From: Calycina herbarum
Lineage: Eukaryota; Ascomycota; Leotiomycetes; Helotiales; Pezizellaceae
DNA: 64,000 nucleotides
NCBI GenBank assembly: GCA_001414485.1
Contig: LLEY01000100.1
Coordinates: forward strand, 167,054-231,053
Direction of reading: 5' to 3'
In this document: one piece after another, positions 36,269-46,765 of the stretch
Position numbering within the stretch: position 1 is the first letter of the stretch
How the letters are laid out: every line of letters begins with the position of its first letter
Program-made: the position numbers and the translations under genes
Notes under the pieces: model-generated
Told to the model about the DNA's origin: nothing
The model's database searches: none
What the model saw: the letters and a program-made list of their open reading frames with translations, nothing else

Positions 36269-37587
36269 GTCGTTCGGTTACACGTCTCACCTAGAAGCCG
36301 TGCGGCTTCTAGGTAAGGGAGTTTAATATGTAAAATCTACTAATACAATAAAATTCTACTAAAAATAGACTACTAAATGGAAAGAAACAAACAAAAAACC
36401 ACAACTATATCATTTCTATATACTAGGTAGTTAAACTTAATCATCTTCTATTCTAATAACATTTTCTAGAAGCTGCTTAAAAACAGACTTCCATTTTGGT
36501 TTCCAGGTTCTTATAATCCTTGCGTTCCTTGTATTAACTACTCTCGCCTCCTCCTCTCTTTCGTCCCTTATATCCTTTAAAGCTTAGTGTCCATATAACT
36601 CTCTATACTTCTGAACTACCTTCCCTTCATCCGCCTTTGGCTTACGTCGTTCCTCAGCTATAGAAAGGTCGTATAGCCTATTTAAGGCGAGCGCGCCTTT
36701 AAGTATTAAGTCCCCAGTTTATCGTCGCAACTATAGTAACCAATTCTTTATTCTCTAGATCAGAAATAAATATAGCTTTATAATCCTTAGGAATAATAAC
36801 CTTATCTCTACACGCTACTCCTATCTAGAACCTGGACTTGTTAAAGTTGTAAATATCCTTGCTCTAAATCCCCTAGTAGTTTATACAGTTTATAAAGTCC
36901 TTAAAGTGGTCGTCCACGTCCTCCTTAACATGTGCGTCCCTTCTCTTTAAAGAAAAAGGCTTCGTATAAAGCTGTCACGAGAAAATGGGGTCACATGACA
37001 CCTCATTTTCCCTGTATATATAGCAGAGTTTTCACCTCCAAATACAAGGCTCCTTAGAGCGTTTTCAACCCAATTTTGTACGTGACAAAAACGTTTTTAC
37101 AAAGTCCTTATTCCTGGCCATCCACGTCTTCCGCGATGCCGTCGCTACCTGCCTATTATACCAGAGAAGTCGGTTCCTAGAAAGAACGAGTGTTTCGAGG
37201 TTAGTAGATTTCCCAGTCTAGTATAACATAAAGAGGTACTCTCTAAGAGCTTTATCCTCAGGTTCTACGAGCTTTTTATTATGTCCGCCATGTACGTGGG
37301 AGGCTGGCCGTCTGTTAAGGCGTTGCTAGAGTCGTTGGTAAGGAACGTTAAAGTCTTTAGCTGCCTTTGTAATTTTAGTTTTAGGATTAAGCTAAATAAA
37401 CCTAATAGCGTTCTAGATTCGTTCCTCTATCTCTTGTAAGGCAGGTATATTATGGTTGCGTAGATAATTAAATTTGAATAAGGTAGTAGTGTTTTTAAAG
37501 AGATTTTATTATATTAGTAGATTTTACGTATTACTCTCTCTTACCTAATAAGCTCCGCTTGTTAGGTGAGGGGTGTAACCGAACAAC
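36269..37587 (-). mobile_element. Fot1/pogo-like DNA transposon, RIP-degraded
   Basis: Terminal inverted repeats of about 75 bases (ends GTCGTTCGGTTACAC and GTTGTTCGGTTACAC) flanked by TA on both sides (36267-36268, 37588-37589), the Tc1/mariner-type target duplication. Each repeat contains its own small palindrome (36289-36314 and 37542-37566). The minus strand still reads as transposase in pieces: an HTH segment AAKDFNVPYQRL, then EDKALREYLFMLY and WMARNKDFVKT, then the catalytic core DHFKDFINCINY ... DIYNFNKSRF ... LVTIVATINWG, all broken by TAG/TAA stops. Interrupted by a 114-bp insertion. Confidence 0.85.
36973..37086. mobile_element. candidate nested 114-bp inverted-repeat element (MITE-like)
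   Basis: Starts TGTCACGAGAAAAT and ends ATTTTGTACGTGACA; the ends are imperfect inverted repeats of about 15 bases. The segment interrupts the transposase reading between FVKT and the DDE core, and contains an internal near-palindrome around GGTCACATGACACC. No coding. A clear target-site duplication is not visible, so the boundaries are tentative. Confidence 0.5.
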
Positions 37588-37597
37588 TAGTGATAAG

Positions 37598-37926
37598 TGT
37601 TACGGACCTGGCCACCGCCGAGCACGTGACTCGCGTACGGCTGCTCGCCGGCGTCCGTAAAGCCTGCCATTCCTGGCCTGGCCTAGAACCATTCCTACCT
37701 AGGCCAGGAACCATTTCTACAAACGGATCGACATTCCTATAACTTATCGATTCCTTGGCTATCTCTATATTATAGGACCTCTAGAAGTCTCCTCTTTCCT
37801 TCTCTTCTCTTCTATAGCTTTAGATCTTCAATTAAACCACCTCTTACTTCTCTAATTATCCGCTACACCTGTGCATACTATAGGTAAGGATAACTACCAG
37901 AGGGCTAGCAGATTAGGTTTGTCACA
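37598..37926 (+). repeat. 5' LTR
   Basis: 329 bp, TGTTACGG ... TTTGTCACA. Differs from the 3' LTR at ten positions, all C/T or G/A, none a transversion or indel. Confidence 0.97.
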
Positions 37927-40900
37927 TTATCTAAAGCTCCCTTCTTCTCTCTATTTACTACTGCTCCTAGGAAGGATTAGAATATCCGTTGCGATTCCAA
38001 CACGACACCTACGGTCCGTACAGACCGCCCGTAGATGCCACCGGCGCCTTATACAGCCCCGCGTACCCGCGCCCACCACCGCACACAAGAGCCTAGGGCT
38101 CTTCCACCTATACCCTCTGTCCTTACAACTGAGTCGTCTACAACGATGTCTGCCGACCAGCCTACGGACGCTCAACAGCTCGCTACAGCCCTAAAACAGG
38201 TCCGCCTACTACGAGAACAACTAGACGATGTCCGTACCCCTCCGCGAGGGAATACCCCGTCCGAAACTAGACAACACAGGTCGTTTACGGTCAAGCTCAA
38301 GGATACTAAGCCCCTAACGGATGGCTCGTCTCCAACCTTCGACAACTAGAAGATCTAGATTAAGGACAAGTTCCTTATCAACGCCTCTATGTTTGAGCTA
38401 GAGGAAGCAAAGATAGCTTACGTTTTTAACCGTATAGCTAATATTGCTTAGAAGCATCTCGCACCCCGTTACCGGAAGGGACCTAAGCCGTTTCAGTCCG
38501 TAAAAGAAATGATCGCATATCTTACGGATATCCTAGAGAACCTGTTCGAAGCGTAGGACGCCCGTATCGAATTCCGCCGGCTCGTTATGAGAGATGACGA
38601 GACTTTCGCAACCTTCTATACTCGCTTCTTACACCTTGCGGGCACTGGACGGATCCCGACAGACGACTTACAGCCCGACTTGTATGACAAGCTTACGCCA
38701 CCTCTACAACAGTCCGTCTTACTATTCTTAGACGTCCTGCTCACAAGTACGGCCCTAGTAAACAAGTGTCGACTTGTTGACAAGAACTTACGAAGACTTC
38801 AGCTCCGTAGAAGCAACTTACGGACCGCTCGTCTCACCCCCCGGCCCGCAACTGCTACTACTACCTCCCGCCTAGCTAGAACTTTCACTACTACTTAAAC
38901 TGCGTTCTATACAACCTCCCCTGCCCCGGCCCCCCGCCTTTACGGACCATCACGTGAACCAACGCCTGCCCGTAAGGAACCGGACGACGCCTGCTTCAAG
39001 TGTAAGAGGACTAGGCACTATGCCCGCGAATGCCCTGAGAACTCTAAGCCTATTACGGACGTTAATAAGCTTGCGGAGCCTACGTCCGACTCAGAACAGT
39101 CGGAAAACGACCAAGTCTAGGGAAAGTCTCCCCCCTAGGCTTGCTTTACCGAGGTCCTGGCTAGTTAGTCATCGATCTAAGTCAGCTACTTAGAGGAAAA
39201 CAGTTCACAGTCTCTTATAACTTAGTCTATAATAGATACGGATTCAAAACCTCTGCTCTAGCTGATACTAGAGTAAACGGCTTTGTACTCATTAGTACAA
39301 AGTTCGCTTAGGGGCTGGCTCGCTTCTTCCCTTTAACTATTCATACTCTTCCTACTCCTATTATAGTTCGCGGCTTTGACGGACAGAGTCGACAGTCCGC
39401 GGACTGCTATATTGTTCTTCACTTACACATAGACGGCTATAAATAGTACAACGTCTCTATAGTCCTCCTTAATACTGGCTATTAGGACCTCATTCTTAGG
39501 CATATATGGTTTAACTAGCTTAACGTATAACTTAACCCCCGCCAGCAACGACTTATATAGCCTACGGATCTCCCTCCTTCTCCTAACCTTGTCCGGCTAC
39601 GCCTCCTAGATCCTAGGATCCTATAGACTCGGCCCTTAAACCTAGATCACTAAGCTAACGTAGATCGCCGCGATCAGGCCCTAGAAGAACAGGTTATACG
39701 TAAATACTAGGAAGACCCGCAACTGTTTGTAAGCCTTGTCGACGAGCTGCCAGTCCCTCGGATCCTAGCGCGCCTGCCTACTACACCCCTGGCCGTACGT
39801 CACAGCGAGTACTGGGACTGCCAAAACAACTTACGAAATATAAACCGCGCCCTTATAGGTTTAGATATCCGTAAAGCCTCTGTAGCGCGCCTGAAACGTG
39901 TACGCCTCGACCTGCCACCGGTAGACATCGCTATTATCGGTGCTACTATATATCGCTGTAACCTATAAGACACTGAAGCTACAGCCTTTAGTACCTCTCT
40001 TTATAAGATCGATTACTTAATAGAAAAAAAGCTTACGGATTAAAAAGACGACTTACAGGTCTAAGAAAGCCTCTCCGGAGCCTACCAAGATCTCGTAGAC
40101 GTTTTCTCTAAAGCTGTGTCCGATACTCTTCCCCCTCGTCGCCTATACGACCACAAGATCGAACTTACAAACAGGAACGTAGACGACTTATCCTATAGCC
40201 CCCTCTACCACCAGTTAACGGACGAGCTCTAGGCTATAAAACAATACCTTGTTAAGAACCTTTATAAAGGTTTTATTAAGGCTAGCCAAGCCCCCTTTAT
40301 AGCCTCGATTCTCTTTGTTAAGAAGTCTAACAGCTCTCTACAGTTCTGTATTAATTATCGTAAGCTGAATAACCTAACCTATAAGGACTAGTATCCTCTT
40401 CTATTAATCGACGAAACTCTTGCTCGTCTAGGTAAGGCTCGTATCTTTATAAAGCTAGACATACGATAAGCTTTTCACCGGATTCAGATTAACCCTAAGT
40501 CTAAGGAACTAACAACGTTCTAGACCTGTTATAGAGCCTATAAGTATAAAGTTATGCTTTTTAGACTAACTAACGGACCTATAATATATTAATGGTTTAT
40601 AAACGACGTACTCTTCGACTATTTAGACGACTTTTATACTACCTACCTTAATAATATTCTTATTTACTCTAAGAACGAGCTAGACTATTAGGAACACGTC
40701 TATAAGGTCCTTTTATAGCTTTGTAAAGCTAGCTTATAGGCTGATATTAAGAAATCTAAGTTTAACGTTACTTGTACGAAGTACCTAGGCTTCTATATAA
40801 GCACTAACGGGATTAAAGTAGACCCGGAAAAGATAGAAACGATCTATAACTAGGAACGCCCTATTATAGTCCGCGGTGTTTAGTCCTTTCTTAGCTTTTG

Positions 40901-43187
40901 TAACTTCTACTAGAAGTTTATTCTCAACTATAGACGAGTCGCACGCCTGTTAACGGCTCTAACTCGTAAAGACCAGCCGTTTTAGTAGACACCTGCTTAT
41001 CAGGACGCCTTCTCTAAGCTGAAGGCCCGGCTTATTAATATACCTCTTCTTATATACTTTAATCTGTAATACGAGTCTATAGTTAAGACCGATTCCTCTG
41101 ACGGCGTCCTTAGCAGTATACTTCTTTAGTTACAGCCGAGTCAAGAGTAGCACCTTATAGCTTACTTCTCTAAGATAATAATACCTGCTAAGATTAACTA
41201 CCTAATTCACGATAAAGAGATGCTAGCTATTGTACGTTCTTTAGAAGCCTAGAGACCTAAGCTTAAAGGGTCTCTACACCGGATACAGGTTGTTTTAGAC
41301 TATAAAGCTCTTAAGTACTTTATAACAACTAAAGCCTTATCTAGCTAACAAGCTCGCTAGACTAAAACCCTCTCTCGATTTAACTTCCTACTTACTTATA
41401 AGCCTGGTAGCTAGAATCGAGCGGATTCCCTTACTTGTCGGGACTAAGAAGCAGATAGTCAAATAGTAATAAAGATATCTACTCGTACGTAAGTCCTCTT
41501 ACAGCCTGAGAATCTCAACTCGCGGATTATTATAGACCTAGACTTAGACCCTTCCGTAGATATTACACCTGTTAGAGTAGCCGACAGACTATACGACTTA
41601 ATTAACGATATCCTATAGGCCAATCGTACGAGTATAGGCCTTAACGCTCTCCGCTAGTATACTACGGACGAACGCCCTGGCTAGACAACCTATAACAGCC
41701 TCCTGCTATACTAAGAACGGCTTATCCTACTCGAGGACGACGATCTCAAAGTACGCTTACTAAGCGAGGTTCATAATTAAGTCTTATTAGCCTACCCTAG
41801 ACAATCTAAGACCCTAAAGCTAGTTATAGACTGCTACTACTAGCCGCACCTTCGTTTAAATATACAACGATTTATCTGTAACTGCTAGACCTACTGTCGC
41901 TCTTACGTGCCGCGAGACCGCCCCCCTAGACTCCTCAACCCCTTGCCTATCCTAGATCGCTTATAACAACATATATTAGTTAATTTTAAAGAATTCCCTC
42001 CTAATAAGTCTAAGATAGATATAATTATTATCTTTATCTACCAGCTAAGTAAGAGATCTATCTCTATCCCTTACCTAAAGACTACAGACGTAAAAAAGAC
42101 TACGCAGATCTACCTCAACCGCGTATAGCGCTATTACAGACCGTCAGATACTATTGTCTCTAACCGCGGTCTACAATTCGTCTTAGAGTTCTAGTAAGAG
42201 TTTAACCAGATCCTAGAGACTAAGATTAAGCTATCTACAGCCGTACACGTATAAACCGACAGTTAAACTAAGAATATAAACCAGTAGATTAACTAACACC
42301 TTCGCCTATTTATAAACTACTATTAAGATAACTAGTCTAAACTAATACCGATTATAGACTACGCTTAAGCTACACTTCCCTAGGACTCGACGACTCTTCC
42401 GCCTATACAAATCGAGCTTAGTTACGTGCCACGTACTAGCTTTGATTGGGTCCGCTAGAGCCTAGAAGAGCTAATAAGCGTCTGTAAACAGCTTTCATAA
42501 GACGAAGCAGTTGCGTACGTAACCCGTATATATAGCGCCTAGGAAACCGCCCGTAGGGGAATCGAGGCTACTTAGGAACGCTAGTATAAGTAAGTAAACA
42601 AGCACCGGCGACTAGTAGACTTTACTATAGGCGACAAGGTCTACGTATTAACAAAGACGTAGAATATAGACCGCCTAAGCTATAAGCTCGACCAGTAGAT
42701 AGCTGGTCCGTATACAGTCCTAGAAAAGGTTGGAAACGCTTTCTAGGTCAACCTACCTCCAACAATTAAAATATAGCCTATAATCTCTATAGACAAGCTT
42801 CGTAAAGCTCTTAACGATCCACTACTAGGCTAGCTATAGGAACTAGGACTGTCTATTATAGTTAACGGGTATAACGAATAGGATATAGACCAAGTACTAG
42901 CCTCTAGAGGCTATTACAGAAAATTATAATACCGGGTTTAATAGGTATAAAGCGAGCTAGACCTAGCCTGGTACCTAGCTTCTGACTTTATAAGCTGCCC
43001 GTATAAGCTTTAAGAGTTTCATACTCTAAATCCTTCTCTCCCAGGGCCTCCTAGGTACTTAGCAGAATAGTTATAGAGCTAGGAAGATAGTATAGACGAG
43101 CCGGAATATCATAAGGACGAGGATAAATTACCTATGGGGTAGTAGGTTCAGAGCTCGCGGGCGAGCTCTACTCAAAGGGGGGGGTAA

Positions 43188-43516
43188 TGTTACGGACCTG
43201 GCCACCGCCGAGCACGTGACTCGTGTACGGCTGCTCGCCGGCGTCTGTAAAGCCTGCCATTCCTAGCCTAGCCTAGAACCATTCCTACCTAGGCCAGGAA
43301 CCATTTCTACAAACGGATCGACATTCCTATAACTTATCGATTCCTTAGCTATCTCTATATTATAGGACCTCTAGAAGTCTCCTCTTTCCTTCTCTTCTCT
43401 TCTGTAGCTTTAGATCTTCAATTAAACCACCTCTTACTTCTCTGATTATCCGCTACACCTGTGCATGCTACAGGTAAGGATAACTACCAGAGGGCTAGCA
43501 GATTGGGTTTGTCACA
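43188..43516 (+). repeat. 3' LTR
   Basis: 329 bp, preceded by the polypurine tract AAAGGGGGGGG. Same length as the 5' LTR; eight of the ten differences lie in CA/TG versus TA contexts. Confidence 0.97.
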
Positions 43517-43529
43517 ATAAGTTCTATTC

Positions 43530-44030
43530 TGGTAAAGCATATTATACTTTTGGATTCCTCTAGAAACTTAGAAGAATATCAAGGATAAGCTTATAACTTA
43601 ACGGAGTTCTTATTTCTTTGTAAACTAATTAACTTCGATATAATAGAAGTATTCTAGAAGTTTAAAGAAAAAGAGTTACTTATAAAGAAAGAGAAGCTAA
43701 TATTTAAGGAAGATTGTTTAATGCTTTTAGTAAAGTAGTTTATACCTTTGAATTCTTCTAGAAGCTTAGAAATATAGTAAAGTATAAACTTTACTTTGAG
43801 ATAAATTAATATAGTTCTTATTTTCTTGTAAACTAAAGAGCTTTTAGTAAATAGAAGTATTTAAGAAGTTTAGAAAAATTAGTTTAATTAGAGTTACTTA
43901 CTAAGAAACAGAAGATAATACTTAGAGAGACTGCTTAGTACTTTTCTAGTAAAGTTGTTTATATTTTTGAAGTCTTCTAGAATGAAAGAAGCATATTAAA
44001 GTATAAACTTCTCTGCGATATGAAGGAAAT
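43530..44030. repeat. diverged tandem repeat, ~200-220-bp units
   Basis: Three successive copies begin with GGTAAAGCATATTATAC (43531), AGTAAAGTAGTTTATAC (43729) and AGTAAAGTTGTTTATAT (43948). Within units 1 and 2 the same blocks recur in order (TTCTAGAA, TTCTTATTT, TTGTAAACTAA, AGAAGTATT, AGAGTTACTTA, TGCTTTT or TACTTTT). AT-rich, with no coding content. Confidence 0.75.
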
Positions 44031-44325
44031 ACTCTACGTTTTACTTAAAGCCGCGAAACTTTTAGAGATTTATATTATTCCTAATACTTAAAGAAAATAT
44101 ACTTTTGAAAGGACTTTATAGGATATAAAAATCGTTACTCTGAAAGATAGACGTACTTTTCTAGTAAGAAAGGGTGTAATATAAGGTCCTCTTAGAAGTT
44201 TAGTATAATGTCTTCTATCAAAGACGTTTACTAAACAAGTAAATAATAGTAGTAAGTTCGTTTCATTTCATTTTCAATTTCATTTCTCCACCTATGGAAG
44301 TAACGACTCTGTTTCTCACCTCCCC

Positions 44326-46636
44326 TCAAGCAGCAAACTCCTCACCAGTCAAAGGATCCTTTACCAGAGGTCTAAACTCCTTATTATTCCCCTTCCCAAC
44401 AGTCTCAAACTTCCTCTCCCACCAAACCCTACTATACTCCGTCAAAAACATACTCTGAAAGCTTGAAAATTTCTTCAACGACAACGCAAACTTCCACCTA
44501 TTGCCCTGAATAGCCTTGCGATGTGCCTCGTCGCGAAATCCCTCTTCCATCTTATCAGCCTCCTCTCCCATCGACATTGTTCGTTCGTCGGGGTCGTTTC
44601 TGTGCTCAATATACCCGCGAATACAAGCTTCCACGAGTAACTTTTGTACTTTTTCTGGTAATGGAAATGGTTCAGAGAAAGCGAAGGTGATATGACGACG
44701 TTCGAGGGAATCGCGGGAGTTGCTAATAATATAGCGGAGGGTAGAGAGGATAGAGTCTGAAGATCCAATTTCTGTGCCTACACTGTGCCCAAATAAGACT
44801 GTATTCAAGAGAAGGTCGATTTGTTTATCAGCATGGGGGATCTTGGCTTCATCGATTACTATCTGATCACAACAACACCATTGGATCAGGAAGTTGAAAG
44901 TCTCGATGTTCAAGTATCCCGGCATTTCAAGTCGAATATTCGGGTTTTCGTCAGTGTTGTTTGGGTTGGCTTCCTTGAAGGCTTTCAATGCTTCATCGTA
45001 CTTATATGCGAGTCCGGGGAGGTGAGCTGCAATGAATTTATGGTCGAACTTAAGCTTATGTGCTGGGTCAGTATCGAATTCAATGATAACGCCGGTTGGA
45101 CGGGTACCAATGGTGCTACTGGAGAGATGATCAATATTTGAGCTTGAGGAAATGGGTTTTATTGACTTACCGAATCCATTCAGCGGCAGGCGCAAGTCCA
45201 GTGGTTCGTTGCTTCTTGGAAGAAGAAGCCTCGGCTTCTGCTGGTAAATTTTCCTTGAAAGAAGAGTTAGTAATTTCAAACTCCTAAGATAAAGGAGAAA
45301 TCGTAACTCACCAGCTCTCCGAGATCTCGCTTCTTTCCCTTTCGATCATATTGACCGTTTTTCAACGCTACTTCTCCCAATTCCTCAACGTCACTTTCGA
45401 ACCAACTCGGTTGTGGCTCATGACTACCAACCCATTCTGCAGTTTCGCCAAGGTCCCCAGAAAACTCATTAACCAGCATATTCCGCAAGAAATCCGACTT
45501 GAAGTTCTCATATATCTCCATTAAGTGGTTGACCTTTGTCCGTGTCTCATCATCATCCTCCGGATATTTGTCTTCAAGCTTGTATGCGATCCGCTTCGAT
45601 TTCTTGGGTGGTAACTCTCCAGTCTCAAGTGCCAAAAGAGTAAATGCCGAATTCACATCTCCTTTACGTTTGATGAGCGTAGCTCGAAGATGACTAGGGT
45701 CGCATACGTCCGGGAAGCATCGTAAAAGATGGAGAACATTTTGTCGGAATTCCTCGCTATCTTCTGAATATTCCTCCTTTAGCGCGTTGAATTTATCTTC
45801 GATAGAAATATCTTGGTTTTGGTTTTCGTGCTCAGGACTTGGTGTCATGGAGGGGGTTTCAAATTCTGAAGACAGTTAGCTTAGCTTATCCAAAACCAAA
45901 AGACGAAAGCGAGTGGCATACTGGTGCTGCCATGATCTTCATTCATGCCATCCTTTAAAAGGGTCTTGACCTTTTCCTTGCTGCTAACTTTGTCTTCGAT
46001 AGTATTGTCTTGCGTCTCGGCTTCGGTGCTCGGAGTCATGGAAGGCGATTTCAATGCTGAAGACAGTTAGCTTTGACTGAGCGAAAAATACAAGACGACA
46101 GAGATTGACATACTATCGCTGCTTGGGCTCTCGCCGGCATCTTTCTTGTGTGAACTCTTGCGCTTTCCCTTGCTGCTGACCTCAGGACCTGAAGCAACAC
46201 CGTTCGAGACTGCGGATGATTAGCTTAACCATATCATGATCTGCGATTGAGTCAAAACCATACTCATATCCTTAAGCTGGTTTGTGGTGTAGTGCTGGGA
46301 GATGTGTGGGACTCGATTCTCCTCATCGGAATCCCCGTCAGGAGCATCCAGGGTACCGAAACCTGAACCAAAACCTTCAAAGACTCTTCTTAGCATACCA
46401 TAAGCTTCTAAAAAGACATATAACATACCGTCAGTATCTTGATCTGCGACAGACCGATCCGCAGCCTCCGGATATACCAAACTAACCGCCAAATCGGCAT
46501 CCCAATCAGTGGCCTCAAGAGTAACCCTCGCATCTTTGGGGCTCAAGTCAGGAAACATTTCGCGCAACTGGCTAATCGCAGATTGCTCTTTGTCTCGCAA
46601 AGTCATGCCAGGGAAGCTAGAGGAGGAGCCCTCCAT
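44326..46636 (-). CDS. CUE/UBA-like and BTB-like domain protein
   Basis: Six exons: 46636-46264, 46209-46114, 46056-45922, 45865-45312, 45253-45171, 45118-44326; 677 residues. N-terminal ~20-60 (AISQLREMFPDLSPKDARVT, DWDADLAVSLVYPEA) is CUE-like; exon 4 holds two more helical segments of the same style (LLRCFPDVCDPSHLRATLIK; LMEIYENFKSDFLRNMLVNE), so ubiquitin binding is likely. The C-terminal ~260 residues begin GVIIEFDTDPAHKLKFDHKF and IETFNFLIQWC, resembling fungal BTB-like domains. The first three introns are all phase 1 and a 192-bp tandem duplication is visible in exons 2-4. An upstream in-frame ATG at 46765 would add 43 Pro-rich residues. Confidence 0.85.
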
Positions 46637-46765
46637 CTTGGTAGCAATGTTGGGGATTGATGTCGCAAGACTTTGGTGGCTGTTGAAAATTTGAGGATGG
46701 AACAAGAAGTTGGGTGGGGGACGAGGACTTTGTCTTTGTGGGGGCTGTGGGTAAAACTTGCTCAT

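Larger units (their letters stand above)
37593..43521 (+). mobile_element. Ty3/Gypsy LTR retrotransposon (chromovirus type), full length, inactivated
   Basis: Two 329-bp LTRs bounded by TG..CA, perfect 5-bp target duplication ATAAG (37593-37597 and 43517-43521) and a polypurine tract before the 3' LTR. Order gag, protease, RT, RNase H, integrase, chromodomain, i.e. Ty3/Gypsy. Gag starts at 38146; its zinc knuckle C-x2-C-x4-H-x4-C is at ~38990-39030. Protease remnant ADTRVNGF (~39260); RT with LDIR and YLDD (~40450-40640); RNase H KTDSSDGV (~41085); integrase near 42030 (IYQLSKRSISIP); chromodomain and NPSLPGPP near 42930-43050. Tens of in-frame stops, mostly TAG or TAA where Trp or Gln is expected. 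Confidence 0.95.

Noticed and set aside
46408..46428. 21-nt GT..AG segment inside exon 1 of the CUE/BTB gene read as an intron
   Set aside because: Far below the minimum length of a spliceosomal intron, and the frame stays open through it.
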